Of a DNA stretch of 64,000 nt, positions 8,343 to 17,347 are shown in pieces (within the stretch, counting starts at the first letter, position 1; each line of letters begins with the position of its first letter). Location: NCBI GenBank assembly GCA_027658995.1, contig JAQDQK010000009.1:1-64000 (forward strand). The letters run 5' to 3'. The DNA comes from Propionibacteriaceae bacterium AM104-82. GTDB lineage: Bacteria > Actinomycetota > Actinomycetes > Propionibacteriales > Propionibacteriaceae. The notes under the pieces are model-generated. The model searched no databases. It was not told where the DNA came from and worked only from the letters and a program-made list of their open reading frames with translations. The position numbers and the translations under genes are program-made.

Positions 8343-8981
8343 ATGAGCACCCAGCGGCGGAGAACGGGCACGCGCCCAGAGACGCAGGCCCGCAGGCAGT
8401 CCATCCTCAAGGCCGCCACGGAGGTCTTCGGAAACAAGGGGTACGCGAACGGGACGCTCGCCGAGATCGCCGACCAGGTCGGCATGACGCACGCGGGGAT
8501 CCTGCACCACTTCGGGTCGAAGGACCACCTGCTGCTGGAGGTCCTCACCTACCGCGACCAGACCGACGTCGAGCACCTGAGGGAGCGACACATTCCCGGC
8601 GGCCTCGACCTCTTCCGGCACCTGGTGCGGACGGCGTTCGCGAACGCGAAGCGGGCGGGCATCGTCCAGGCGTTCGTGGTGCTCTCCGGCGAGTCGGTCA
8701 CCGAGGGGCACCCGGCTCGCGAGTACTTCATGCGCCGCTACTCGACGCTGCGCGCGGAGATCACCGAGGCGTTCGAGCAGGTGTGCCAGGAGCGGGGGAT
8801 CACCGATCCTGGGCCGATCCGCTACGCGTCGGCCGCGATCCTCGCGGTGATGGACGGCCTGCAGGTGCAGTGGTTGCTCGACCCGAGCGTCGAGTTGGCC
8901 GAGGCGACCGAGTTCGCGATCGAGTCCATCGTCTCGGCGGTCCTGAACCCCGTCCCGAGCCCGCTGGCGGTCGAGGACTGA
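8343..8981 (+). CDS. TetR family transcriptional regulator
   Basis: 212-aa regulator. Seen: N-terminal helix-turn-helix (about 20-62) with GTLAEIADQVGMTHAGILHHFGSK, the standard TetR DNA-binding signature, then an all-helical ligand domain. It is divergent from the family 5 oligosaccharide transporter operon, so it is the probable local repressor, with the palindromes at 8191-8206 and 8227-8244 as candidate sites. The ligand is probably a sugar or sugar derivative from that pathway, although TetR proteins for sugar operons are less usual than LacI types. Confidence 0.9.
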   Translation: MSTQRRRTGTRPETQARRQSILKAATEVFGNKGYANGTLAEIADQVGMTHAGILHHFGSKDHLLLEVLTYRDQTDVEHLRERHIPGGLDLFRHLVRTAFANAKRAGIVQAFVVLSGESVTEGHPAREYFMRRYSTLRAEITEAFEQVCQERGITDPGPIRYASAAILAVMDGLQVQWLLDPSVELAEATEFAIESIVSAVLNPVPSPLAVED

Positions 8982-8989
8982 GTCCGCGG

Positions 8990-9835
8990 GTTGAGCCAGC
9001 CCGCCTCCGTTGGTTGAGCCAGCCCGCCGACGCAGTCGTGGGCCGTGTCGCGGTGGTTGAGCCAGCCCGCCGACGTAGTCGCGCGGTGCGTCGAAACCCT
9101 CCGGCGCCTATCCGGTGAACTCGACCATGGACTCTGGAAACGTCACGAGGGCTTCGACCGATGCGACCGCTGGTTGAGACAGCCCGCCGACGTAGTCGCG
9201 CGGTGCGTCGAAACCCTCGCGACATGCGCAGAGACTCGACCCCAGTAGCCGAAAACGTCGCGAGGCTTCGACCGATGCGACCGTTGGTTGAGCCAGCCCG
9301 CCGACGTAGTCGCGCGGTGCGTCGAAACCCTCGCGACAGGCGCAGAGACTCGACCCAGGTAGCTGAAAACGTCACGAGGCTTCGACCGATGCGGGCCGCT
9401 GGCGCGTCCCGCATGGCTCACCCAGCGGTGGTCGCGCGGTGCGACGCGTTGGTTGACCCAGCCCGCCGACGTAGTCGCGCGGTGCGTCGAAACCCTCCGG
9501 CCCAAGCGCGCGGACCTGGCTCAGGACCCCGGAAATGTCACGAGGCTTCGACCGATGCGGGCCGCTGGCGCGTCCCGCATGGCTCACCCAGCGGTGGTCG
9601 CGCGGTGCGTCGAAACCCTCTGGCGCCTATCCAGTGAACTCGAACAAGGACCCTGGAAACGTCGCGAGGCTTCGACCGATGCGGGCCGCTGGCGCGTCCC
9701 GCATGGCTCACCCAGCGGTGGTCGCGCGGTGCGTCGAAACCCTCCGCGACGGGCGCGGAGTCCCGGCCCAGTAGCCGTTGAACATCACGAGGGCTTCTAC
9801 CGGCCGCTGGCGCGTCCCGCATGGCTCACCCAGGG
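8990..9835. repeat. Hairpin-repeat array R2 between convergent genes
   Basis: About 850 bp without a gene, filled by six or more mosaic units. Each pairs GGTTGAGCC (for example 9055-9063) with GTCGAAACC (for example 9090-9098) around a hairpin, CGAC-GTA-GTCG (9071-9081). A second block begins CTTCGACCGATGCGGG and forms a stem ATGCGGG/CCCGCAT; it recurs near 9385, 9555 and 9675. Unit spacing is about 120-160 bp. It lies between the 3' ends of the TetR gene and the GH51 gene. Confidence 0.85.
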
Positions 9836-9836
9836 T

Positions 9837-9872
9837 TCGGCCGCCCGGGAGAGTGGGCTCCCGGGCGGCCGA
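9837..9872 (-). terminator. Strong terminator hairpin of the GH51 operon
   Basis: A perfect 15-bp stem (9837-9851 with 9858-9872; core GGCCGCCCGGGAG) and a 6-nt loop, 5 bp past the GH51 stop codon. No T-run. It marks the operon end before array R2. Confidence 0.8.
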
Positions 9873-9877
9873 TCGGT

Positions 9878-11413
9878 TCAGTTCTTGGCGACGTCGAGTT
9901 CGATCGCGGCCCACGAGATCGGGGGAAGCGTGACCCGCAGCACCCACTCCTCGATCCCGACCGACTCGAGCCTCCGCATCCCGACGGCGTCCTGTGCGAC
10001 CTCGGTGTTGGCCGTCAGGCGGTCGCCGCCCTCAGGGATCGACAGCACCTCCGCCGAGCGGATCGCCGATGCCGACAGGCCTCGCAGGTCGACCGTCACG
10101 TCGCCGTCGGAGTCCATCGACCGGTTCGCCAGGAACAGCGCGATCCGGCCGTTCTCCTCGTCCCACGTCGCGGCCGCGTCGACAGAATCGACGTCGCCGT
10201 AGCGCTTCGTGGACTCCTTCGAGGCGTCGACGGCGACCCTCAGCACCCGTCCCTTCGCCATTCGCGCCATCAGCGCGAACGGCCAGAAGATCGTCTGACG
10301 CCACGCCGGACCGCCCTGCTCCGAGCGGATCGGTGCGATCACGTTGACCAACTGCGCCTGGTTGGCGATCTTCACCCGGTCGCCGTGGCGCAGCAGGCTG
10401 TGCAGGAACGTCCCGACGACGACGGCGTCGGTCACGTTGTAGGTGTCCTCGATGAGGCGGGGGTGTTCGCGCCACGACTGCGACACGTTGTGAGGCTGGT
10501 CCTCGGTGTCGAGGCCGCTCTGGTACCAGACGTTCCACTCGTCGAAGGACAGGTTGATCTCCTTCGAGTGCTTGCCCGCCGCCTTGACCGCGTCGACCGT
10601 CGCGATGACGCCCTCGATGAAGGCGTCCATGTCGGTCGCCTCGGCAAGGAACGAGGCGGCGTCGCCGTCATGCTCCTGGTAGTAGGCGTGCATCGAGATG
10701 TAGTCGACCTCGTCGTAGGCGTGTGTGAGGACGGTGTGCTCCCAGGTGCCGAACGTCGGCATCTGGCGGTTCGACGAGCCGACCGCGACCAGTTCGATGC
10801 TCGGGTCGACCAGGCGCATCGCCTTTGCCGTCTCCTGCGCGAGGCGTCCGTACTCGTGGGCGGTCTTGTGGCCGATCTGCCACGGGCCGTCGAGTTCGTT
10901 GCCGAGGCACCACAGCTTGATGTCGAACGGGTCGGCGGCGCCGTTCTTGCGCCGCAGGTCCGACCACGCGGTGCCGCCCGGGTGGTTGGCGTACTCGACG
11001 AGCGCGCGGGCCTCGTCGACGCCACGGGTGCCGAGGTTGACGGCCTCCATCACCTCGACGTCGGCGGCCTTTGCCCACTCGACGAACTCGTGCAGGCCGA
11101 ACGCGTTGGTCTCGACCGTGTGCCAGGCGCCGTCGAGGCGGCGGGGCCGCTGGTCGACGGGGCCGACGCCGTCCTCCCAGTTGTAGCCGGAGACGAAGTT
11201 GCCTCCTGGGTAGCGCACGACGGTCGCGCCCAGTTCCTTGACGAGGTCGAGGACGTCGGTGCGGAAGCCCCGTTCGTCGGCGGCCTGGTGGCCTGGTTCG
11301 TAGATGCCGGTGTAGACGCAGCGACCCATGTGCTCGACGAAGGAGCCGAAGATCCGGTGCGGGACCTCCGCGATCGTGAAATCACGGTCGAGCGTGATGC
11401 GTGCTGTTGACAT
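9878..11413 (-). CDS. abfA: Alpha-L-arabinofuranosidase, glycoside hydrolase family 51
   Basis: 511-aa retaining arabinofuranosidase that removes L-arabinose side chains from arabinoxylan or arabinan oligosaccharides. Seen: GNELDG with acid/base Glu173, SFDEWNVWY with nucleophile Glu292, the substrate-site motif VVRYPGGNFVSGYNWEDG (about 65-82), and a C-terminal beta-sandwich. Length is normal for intracellular GH51 enzymes. No signal peptide, so the enzyme acts on imported arabino-oligosaccharides. AAGGAAAG ribosome site before the ATG. It is the last gene of a CUT1 sugar-transport operon (binding protein, two permeases, hydrolase), so the transporter cargo is probably an arabino-oligosaccharide. 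Confidence 0.95.
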   Translation of the reverse strand: MSTARITLDRDFTIAEVPHRIFGSFVEHMGRCVYTGIYEPGHQAADERGFRTDVLDLVKELGATVVRYPGGNFVSGYNWEDGVGPVDQRPRRLDGAWHTVETNAFGLHEFVEWAKAADVEVMEAVNLGTRGVDEARALVEYANHPGGTAWSDLRRKNGAADPFDIKLWCLGNELDGPWQIGHKTAHEYGRLAQETAKAMRLVDPSIELVAVGSSNRQMPTFGTWEHTVLTHAYDEVDYISMHAYYQEHDGDAASFLAEATDMDAFIEGVIATVDAVKAAGKHSKEINLSFDEWNVWYQSGLDTEDQPHNVSQSWREHPRLIEDTYNVTDAVVVGTFLHSLLRHGDRVKIANQAQLVNVIAPIRSEQGGPAWRQTIFWPFALMARMAKGRVLRVAVDASKESTKRYGDVDSVDAAATWDEENGRIALFLANRSMDSDGDVTVDLRGLSASAIRSAEVLSIPEGGDRLTANTEVAQDAVGMRRLESVGIEEWVLRVTLPPISWAAIELDVAKN

Positions 11414-11438
11414 GGACTTTCCTTCTGTTGTTGAGGTG

Positions 11439-12338
11439 TTACTGGCCGCCGAGGCCGGTGGTGGCGATGCCCTTGACGATCTGCTTCTGGAAGATCAGGA
11501 ACACGACGATCAGGGGCACGGAGGCGAGCACCGCCTGTGCCATCACCTGGGCGTACTGGACGCCGTAGGCGCTGATCACGGTCTGCAGGCCGACGGGGAG
11601 GGTCATCAGCGTGGTGTCGTTGATGACGAGGAACGGCCACAGGAAGTTGTTCCAGGCGCCGATGAACACGAAGATCGCGACGGAGGCGAGGATCGGGCGC
11701 GACAGCGGAAGCACGATCGACCAGAAGACGCGGAGCCTGCTGGCCCCGTCGATGCGGGCGGCCTCCTCCAGTTCGATGGGGATCGCCTTGAAGAAGCGCG
11801 TCAGGATGAACACCATCGTCGGCGCGACCACCTGCGGCAGGATCAGGCCCATGTGGGTGTCGACCAGGTTGAAGGCGAGCATCTCGTAGAACAGCGGGAT
11901 GATCAGCACCTGCGGAGGCACCACGATGGAGGCCAGGACGGCGTAGTAGAGCAGTTTGCGGCCGGGGAACTCGAGGCGGGCGAACACGTAGGCCGCCAGC
12001 GCCGAGATCGCCAGGGTGATGAGCGTGACGGCGATGGAGGTCCAGAGGCTGTTGAACGCCCAGATCCACACGTTGCCCTGCGACAGGATCGACGTGAACG
12101 CGTCGATGGTGATGCCGTGCTCGCCAATCCACGTCGGGGTGGAGGAGGCGGCGTCGTTCTCGGTCTTGAACGCGGTGGCGACGGCCCACAGGAACGGGAG
12201 CAGCCAGCCAGCGGCGAGCAGCAGGAGCACGATGAACGCCGCGATCCGCAGCGGGGAGAACGGGCTGCTGCCCGGCTTGCGGGTGCGCTGCAGGTCGATC
12301 TTGGCAGCGGACTGGGTGAGGGTTGTGGTGGACATCAC
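11439..12338 (-). CDS. Sugar ABC transporter permease, MalG/AraQ-like
   Basis: 299-aa CUT1-class permease. Seen: an N-terminal helix (about 30-50), then BPD_transp_1 with the EAA motif EEAARIDGASRLRVFWSIVLP (about 191-211), and the C-terminal QKQIVKGIATTGLGG end that is typical of MalG-type proteins. Start: GTG at 12338 overlaps the upstream stop by 4 bp; an ATG lies one codon later. It forms the channel with the MalF-like gene just upstream. No ATPase gene is present in the operon, so a shared MsiK-type ATPase encoded elsewhere probably energises it, as is usual for actinobacterial CUT1 systems. Confidence 0.93.
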   Translation of the reverse strand: MMSTTTLTQSAAKIDLQRTRKPGSSPFSPLRIAAFIVLLLLAAGWLLPFLWAVATAFKTENDAASSTPTWIGEHGITIDAFTSILSQGNVWIWAFNSLWTSIAVTLITLAISALAAYVFARLEFPGRKLLYYAVLASIVVPPQVLIIPLFYEMLAFNLVDTHMGLILPQVVAPTMVFILTRFFKAIPIELEEAARIDGASRLRVFWSIVLPLSRPILASVAIFVFIGAWNNFLWPFLVINDTTLMTLPVGLQTVISAYGVQYAQVMAQAVLASVPLIVVFLIFQKQIVKGIATTGLGGQ

Positions 12339-13243
12339 TGCCCCTTCCGTCGCGTGACGACAGCCTGGATGAGCCCGACGATGATGATCAGGGCGAAGAA
12401 GACGTAGGAGATCGCGGCCGAGTAGCCGAAGCGGTAGCCGACGAAGCCCGTCTCATAGATGTACTGGATGATCGAGCGGGTGGTGTCGCTCGAGACGCCG
12501 CCCATCATCTGGTAGGCCTGATCGAACAGTTTCAGCGAGGCCAGGATCTGCAGCATCACGATCAGCGCCGTGATGGGGCCGAGTTGGGGCAGCGTGATCG
12601 ACCAGAACTGACGCCAGCCGCCCGCCCCGTCGAGCGCGGCCGCCTCGTACTGCTGCGCGGGGATGTTCTGCAGCGCCGCGAGGTAGAGCAGGAAGTTGAA
12701 GCCCACCGTCCACCACACCGTCGCGATGACGATGGCGATCATGTTGGTGTCGGGGTTCTGCAGCCACGCGATGGGCGCGATGCCGAACTTGGCGAGGATC
12801 GCGTTCGCCGCGCCGATCTGCGGGTTGAAGATCCACACCCAGATCTGCGAGATCACCGTCGAGGCGAGCAGGTACGGGGTGAAGAACGACAGCCGCCACA
12901 GCCACTGGCCTGGCAACCCGCGGTCGACCAGGACGGCCATCACCAGGGCGATGATCACCAGGGGGACGGTCGAGAGAAGCGTGAACCACAAGGTGTTGCC
13001 GAGCGAGCCCCACATGACGGGGTCGGTGAGGGCCTCCGCGTAGTTCGCGAAGCCGACCCAGTCGCCGCCCGCGCCGGTGAGGGACTGGTCGGTGAAGCTG
13101 AGGTAGAAGCCGTGCAGGATCGGCCAGACGAGGAACAGCGCGAACGCGACCAGGAAGGGGGTCAGCATCGCCCAACTGGTCAGGCGCTCGCCCTTCTGAA
13201 GGCCGCCCGCGGAGACGCGGATGGGTGCGGTGGTGGCGCTCAT
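12335..13243 (-). CDS. Sugar ABC transporter permease, MalF-like
   Basis: 302-aa CUT1-class permease. Seen: a first helix with LTPFLVAFALFLVWPILHGFYLSF, and an EAA motif around YEAAALDGAGGWRQFWSITLP. The open frame continues upstream to 14347, but that part lies inside the binding-protein gene in another frame. The ATG at 13243 (MSATTAPIRV) overlaps the binding-protein stop (ATGA) and is clearly the start. It works with the MalG-like partner to import the sugar for the GH51 enzyme. Confidence 0.93.
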   Translation of the reverse strand: MSATTAPIRVSAGGLQKGERLTSWAMLTPFLVAFALFLVWPILHGFYLSFTDQSLTGAGGDWVGFANYAEALTDPVMWGSLGNTLWFTLLSTVPLVIIALVMAVLVDRGLPGQWLWRLSFFTPYLLASTVISQIWVWIFNPQIGAANAILAKFGIAPIAWLQNPDTNMIAIVIATVWWTVGFNFLLYLAALQNIPAQQYEAAALDGAGGWRQFWSITLPQLGPITALIVMLQILASLKLFDQAYQMMGGVSSDTTRSIIQYIYETGFVGYRFGYSAAISYVFFALIIIVGLIQAVVTRRKGQ

Positions 13244-14565
13244 GGCTTCCACACTCCCTTCGGATCGGCCGGGTTGGGCTTGGAGAGTTGACGGGTGACG
13301 TAGTCGCGGAACTTCTTCACGGCCGCGCCCGGGTCGTCGCCGGAGAGCAGCACCGGCTGCGCGGTGGCACCGAACTCGGAGTGGAACTCGGAGCCCGATC
13401 CGGTGAACCAGGCGGGCGGGTCGTAGCGGACCTGGTCGGCCGCCACCGCGTAGTTGGCCTGCGGCAGGAGGTCGGCGTACTCGGGCGATTCCGTGACGGG
13501 CAGGTAGGCGGGGATGTGGCCCGCGGTCGCCCAGTCGAAGGAGTTCTTCAGCAGGTCGGCGACGAACTGGTAGGTCAGTTCGCGACGGTGTTCGTCCGGT
13601 TGTGCCTGGTGCGGGAGGACGAACGTGTGCGAGTCGGCGTAGCTGGCGGGCGTCCCGAACATCGTCGGGATCACCGCAGCGTTGAACGGGAAGCCGGCGG
13701 CCTGGACGGTGCGAAGTTCCCACACGCCGGTGAGCAGCACGCCGCTCTTGCCGGTGGCGAACTCGGCGATCGCGGTCTGGTAGTCGGCCTGTGGGGCGGC
13801 GATCTTGCCGTCGAGCAGGGAGCGCATGAACGTCAGCGATGCGACGGCGGCGTCGTCGTCGATCACGGGTGCCCCCTCCTGGGGGAACTCCATCTCGGCG
13901 CCGTGCTGGGTGTAGAGCGTGTAGAACAGGCGCCACATCTGCGAGCCGTCTCCGAGGTAGCCGTAGGACAGGCCGTGCGACTCGGAGGCTCCGGTGATCG
14001 CCTGCATGACCTCGACGAACTCGTCGGGCGAGCTGATCGGGGGCAGGTTGCCGTCGCTGTCGAGGACGCCCGCCTTGTCGCAGATGTCGGTGTTGAACAT
14101 CAGCACGAACGGGTGCGCGTCGAGGGCGACGGAGAACCGCTTGTCGCCGATCTTGCCCTTGTCCCAGATGGGTGCGGCGAAGGTGGACTCGTCGACGCCG
14201 AGCGAGGAGAGCCGGTCGAGGTCCCAGGTATCGAGCAGGCCGCCGGGCGCGTAGCCCGCGACCCGGGTGGCGTGCATGATCGCGACGTCGGGGGCGCGGC
14301 CGCCGGCGCCAGCGATGGCGAGTTTCGTGTAGTAGGGGGTTCCCCACGCCAGCACGGTCGGCCGGACGTGGTAGGCGTCCTGGGCGGCGTTGACCTTGTC
14401 GAGCAGGCCCGACATCGTCACGCCGTCACCGCCGGAGAGGAGGTGCCAGAACTGTAGGGTCTCGGCCCCCGACGGGGTCATCGAGGGTGAGCAGCCGGCC
14501 AGCAGGCCCGCTCCGGTGAGGGCGGCGGCTCCCGTGAGGAGTTGCCGTCGGTTGAGGTGGATCAT
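13240..14565 (-). CDS. Sugar ABC transporter substrate-binding lipoprotein, family 1
   Basis: 441-aa extracellular binding protein and first gene of the GH51 transporter operon. Seen: an Arg-Arg signal (NRRQLLTGAAALTGAGLLAGC) with a proper lipobox LAGC, so it is exported, possibly through Tat, and lipid-anchored. A family 1 solute-binding fold follows (LQFWHLLSGGDG, ATGKSGVLLTGVWELR). The lipobox contrasts with the cysteine-less one of the family 5 protein at 6420-8117. Expression probably starts at the promoter at 14598-14626. Confidence 0.93.
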   Translation of the reverse strand: MIHLNRRQLLTGAAALTGAGLLAGCSPSMTPSGAETLQFWHLLSGGDGVTMSGLLDKVNAAQDAYHVRPTVLAWGTPYYTKLAIAGAGGRAPDVAIMHATRVAGYAPGGLLDTWDLDRLSSLGVDESTFAAPIWDKGKIGDKRFSVALDAHPFVLMFNTDICDKAGVLDSDGNLPPISSPDEFVEVMQAITGASESHGLSYGYLGDGSQMWRLFYTLYTQHGAEMEFPQEGAPVIDDDAAVASLTFMRSLLDGKIAAPQADYQTAIAEFATGKSGVLLTGVWELRTVQAAGFPFNAAVIPTMFGTPASYADSHTFVLPHQAQPDEHRRELTYQFVADLLKNSFDWATAGHIPAYLPVTESPEYADLLPQANYAVAADQVRYDPPAWFTGSGSEFHSEFGATAQPVLLSGDDPGAAVKKFRDYVTRQLSKPNPADPKGVWKP

Positions 14566-14597
14566 GTCACTCCTTCGTGACTTCCGGGTGTCCGGAC

Positions 14598-14641
14598 AGA
14601 CTATGTCGATTTTCCTCCGTTGTAAATCACCCGTTGTAAAT
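14598..14641 (-). promoter_or_regulatory. Promoter and repeated operator of the GH51 transporter operon
   Basis: Minus strand: -35 TTTACA (14626-14621), 17-bp spacer, -10 TAGTCT (14603-14598), 33 bp before the gene. The 11-mer ATTTACAACGG occurs twice in direct orientation, 14 bp apart (14641-14631 and 14627-14617), and the second copy contains the -35. That arrangement suggests a regulator bound over the -35. The regulator is not in the window beside it. Confidence 0.6.
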
Positions 14642-14730
14642 TTGTGTTAGCGGGAACTTTGCCCTGGCATGGCCCCGAGTGGGAGAAGACCGCCGTCGGC
14701 GTCGGAGTATGGCTGTGGGAGGGGGAGGGT

Positions 14731-14810
14731 TTGAGCATGTTTGGTAACTCGTTTGCGATCTGAACGTTCAAACGCGGTTCCGGAGGCAACGAACAACCAA
14801 ACATGCTCAA
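14731..14810. repeat. 80-bp palindromic element, copy A
   Basis: Perfect 15-bp terminal arms (TTGAGCATGTTTGGT and its complement), a 2x2 internal loop, then an inner stem TCGTT/AACGA. The interior also holds CGTTTG (14750-14755) and CAAACG (14769-14774), which could pair instead. It lies 29 bp past the stop of the mannosyltransferase gene. Same element as 19259-19338, 29802-29881, 36699-36777 and 57766-57845. Confidence 0.85.
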
Positions 14811-14839
14811 CGCAGGACCCAGCCCCAGCCTTGGGGCGG

Positions 14840-17287
14840 CTAGAAGAACCAGGCGCCCCGCGTGTAGGCGACGACCCCGACCGTCGCGATCGAGGCCATC
14901 GCGAGCACGACGTAGGTGTTGGCGCGGTCGCGGCGCTTGACGAAGGCCGCGATCAGGAACGCGAAGGGGAAGAAGGCGAGCGCCAGTCGCGGGGTGCTGT
15001 AGTACCAGGCGTTGCTCAGCCCGATCAGCAGCGTCGCGCCGACGTAGATGCTGTAACCCAGGTAGCCGCGCCACATCAGCCACACCAGGAGGATCAGCGA
15101 GAGCAGTGCGAAGACGATCTCGAGCCGCCAGGTGAAGATCAGGTTGGCGCCGTAGTCGCCCTCCCAGGTGTGCCAGGTCGCCAGGAAGCCGTCGGTGAAG
15201 CCCATGAAGTCGCGGCCCCAGCCCTCCTTCTGCACCTCCATGAACGTCCAGAACGACCCGCGCACGCGCGACAGGTACAGCCCGTACGCCCAGAACGGAA
15301 GCGACGCGACGACCATCGCCGCGACCGCGGAGGCCATCTTCTTCCAACTCGGCCACGCCCTGCGGGCAAGTTCGATGGCGACACCGAGCAGCACGAAGAG
15401 GCCGACGGTGCGACTGCCGACCGCGATGGCCGTGAAGACCGCCGCGGGCCATGGTCGGCCGCGCAGCCCGTAGTAGAACGCGGGGACGGCGCCCGCCAGG
15501 AACAGCGCCTCGGTGTAGGGGGCGACCAGGAAAACGCCCGTCGGGAACAGCAACAGGTAGACGACGGAGCGCTCGCCGTCGAAGCCGTGCAGTTCGGCCA
15601 ACCGGTAGAGGTAGGCGGACGCGACGAAGGTGCTGACGGCAGAGATCAGGAGACCCGCGTGGACCGGTTCGAGGCCGATGGTCGTCAGGACGCGCAGCCC
15701 CAGCGGGAACAGGGGGAAGAAGGCCGGCGCGTTGCCCGCCACGATGTCCGGGCCGTAGCCCTGCTCAGCGATCGCGACGAAGTGGTAGGCGTCCCACTGC
15801 AGCCAGATCTTCCAGTCGAAGAACGGCTTGACCTGGTCCGTGACCATCAGCCACTGCGTCGCGTAGGCGGCACCCATGAACACCACGCGCGTGACGACGG
15901 TGGCGATCGCGGCCGCCAGGATCGGCCGCCGCCAGCGCGCCCAGGTCGTCGTCCCCGCCTCGGCCGCCTCCGCGTCGGCGACCGTGCGACCGCCCGGCCG
16001 CGCGGCGACCCATGGATGGTCGTTCAGTTCGCCGCCGATCGGGTCGTCGTCGAAGGCCGCGCGGACGGCGTCGCGGGTCGGCCGCGCCACATCCCACAGC
16101 GTTTCGGCGAGCAGCCAGACGAGGACGCCGACCTGCGCGATCACCGTCAGCCAGTACACCCATGGCGCGCCCGACAGCGCGCCGCCGAGCCACGCCCACA
16201 GCCCGATCGCGTGGAGTACCTGCGTGACGGTGACGGCGATCAGGTCCCGTCGGTTGGGCCGCGCGACGACCATCGCGAGCAGCGCCCACAGCGCCGTCTG
16301 CGGCGGGAACGCCGGCCCCGCGATCGCGACGGTCAGCACGACGATGGCGATCATCGACCCGACGCGCGGCCGCCGCCCCGTGGTGCGGAGCAGGCCGAAC
16401 AGGCAGCCGAGCGCGATGGCGGTCACCGCGAAGCCCACCGACCCGGCGTGCGGTTGGTCGAGGCCGAGTTGCTGGGCGACGAACCACAGCGATCCTGGGC
16501 CCGGAGCGCCGCCCGCCTCGGCGCGGTAGTAGTCCCAGATGCGGCCGGGGTCGATCGCGATCAGGGGGAGATGGATCGCCAGGAACGCGGCAAGCCAGGG
16601 GATCGCGAACCGGGCCGCGACCTCGAGGCCACCGCGCAACCCCACCGCCACGAGCACGCCGACGGACACGGCGATGGGCATCGTCCCCGTGCACGACGCG
16701 ATCGCCAGCACCAGCGCGGCGGGCACCGTCCGCCGTCGGGCGAACAGGGCCAACCCGATGCCTGTCATGGCGAGCGGGATCAGGTCCCAACTGACCAGGC
16801 CGACGGCCAGCACGATGGGGGAGGCGGCGATCAGCAGGGAGTCCCGCGAGAGCGCGTCGCCGACCCGGCGGCCGAAGTAGCCCGCTGCGCCGATCAGTGC
16901 CGCGAAGCAGACGAACAGCAGCACGCTGGTGAGTCCGAAGAACGCGACGCTGGCGTCGACCTGCCCCTGTATGTCGGTGACCGCGGGTCGCCCGCTCAGC
17001 GCCGACGCGATCCGGGCGGTGCCGAACAGGATGACGGCCAGCACCGGTGAGAGCGTGAGGTCGCCGCCCGTGAGCGGGGACGCGCCGCTGCCCATCGAGT
17101 CGGCGAGGAAGGCGGTCTGGATCTCGCTGGTGCAGCCGAGCAGCGCGTTGTGCGACCCGCCCGGCCCGGTCGCCACGCACGGCGTCATCCGCAGGAAGAG
17201 CACCAGGAACAGCGCGGTCCCGACCGCAAGGGCGACCCCGTTGGGGGTCAGCCTGCGTCTCAGATCGCTTCGGTCCACGGCGGTCAC
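14840..17287 (-). CDS. Large integral membrane mannosyltransferase, PIG-V-like C-terminal module
   Basis: 815-aa polytopic membrane protein. Seen: an N-terminal half (about 1-400) with about nine hydrophobic segments, a charged cytoplasmic linker (about 410-450, DDDPIGGELNDHPW to TTTWARWRR), and a C-terminal half whose first loop carries WLQWDAYHFVAIAEQGYGPD. That is the W-D-x-x-x-F/Y-x-x-I-A-x-x-G-Y motif of PIG-V/GT-C mannosyltransferases. Such enzymes transfer mannose from a polyprenyl-phosphate donor on the outer membrane face, for lipoglycan or protein glycans. Unusual: most PIG-V-type proteins are about 400-450 aa, so this looks like two GT-C-type modules in one chain. GTG start. The acceptor is unknown. 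Confidence 0.75.
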   Translation of the reverse strand: MTAVDRSDLRRRLTPNGVALAVGTALFLVLFLRMTPCVATGPGGSHNALLGCTSEIQTAFLADSMGSGASPLTGGDLTLSPVLAVILFGTARIASALSGRPAVTDIQGQVDASVAFFGLTSVLLFVCFAALIGAAGYFGRRVGDALSRDSLLIAASPIVLAVGLVSWDLIPLAMTGIGLALFARRRTVPAALVLAIASCTGTMPIAVSVGVLVAVGLRGGLEVAARFAIPWLAAFLAIHLPLIAIDPGRIWDYYRAEAGGAPGPGSLWFVAQQLGLDQPHAGSVGFAVTAIALGCLFGLLRTTGRRPRVGSMIAIVVLTVAIAGPAFPPQTALWALLAMVVARPNRRDLIAVTVTQVLHAIGLWAWLGGALSGAPWVYWLTVIAQVGVLVWLLAETLWDVARPTRDAVRAAFDDDPIGGELNDHPWVAARPGGRTVADAEAAEAGTTTWARWRRPILAAAIATVVTRVVFMGAAYATQWLMVTDQVKPFFDWKIWLQWDAYHFVAIAEQGYGPDIVAGNAPAFFPLFPLGLRVLTTIGLEPVHAGLLISAVSTFVASAYLYRLAELHGFDGERSVVYLLLFPTGVFLVAPYTEALFLAGAVPAFYYGLRGRPWPAAVFTAIAVGSRTVGLFVLLGVAIELARRAWPSWKKMASAVAAMVVASLPFWAYGLYLSRVRGSFWTFMEVQKEGWGRDFMGFTDGFLATWHTWEGDYGANLIFTWRLEIVFALLSLILLVWLMWRGYLGYSIYVGATLLIGLSNAWYYSTPRLALAFFPFAFLIAAFVKRRDRANTYVVLAMASIATVGVVAYTRGAWFF

Positions 17288-17347
17288 GCTATCCGACGCG
17301 GGGAGCGGCCGCGGCCCGACGTCGAGGCACCGGTCCCGGCCCGCGGG

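Noticed and set aside
12335..14347. A 670-aa minus-strand frame
   Set aside because: Only 12335-13243 is the permease; the remainder is an Arg-rich shadow of the binding-protein gene.
14731..14810. tRNA or attC-like site for the 80-bp elements
   Set aside because: No tRNA signature (no T-loop GTTCGA at the right distance, no acceptor CCA logic), and no integron integrase or attC core sites.
14741..17050. 769-aa plus-strand frame antisense to the mannosyltransferase
   Set aside because: Asp/Arg/Gln-rich low-complexity translation, a classic mirror of a membrane-protein gene.
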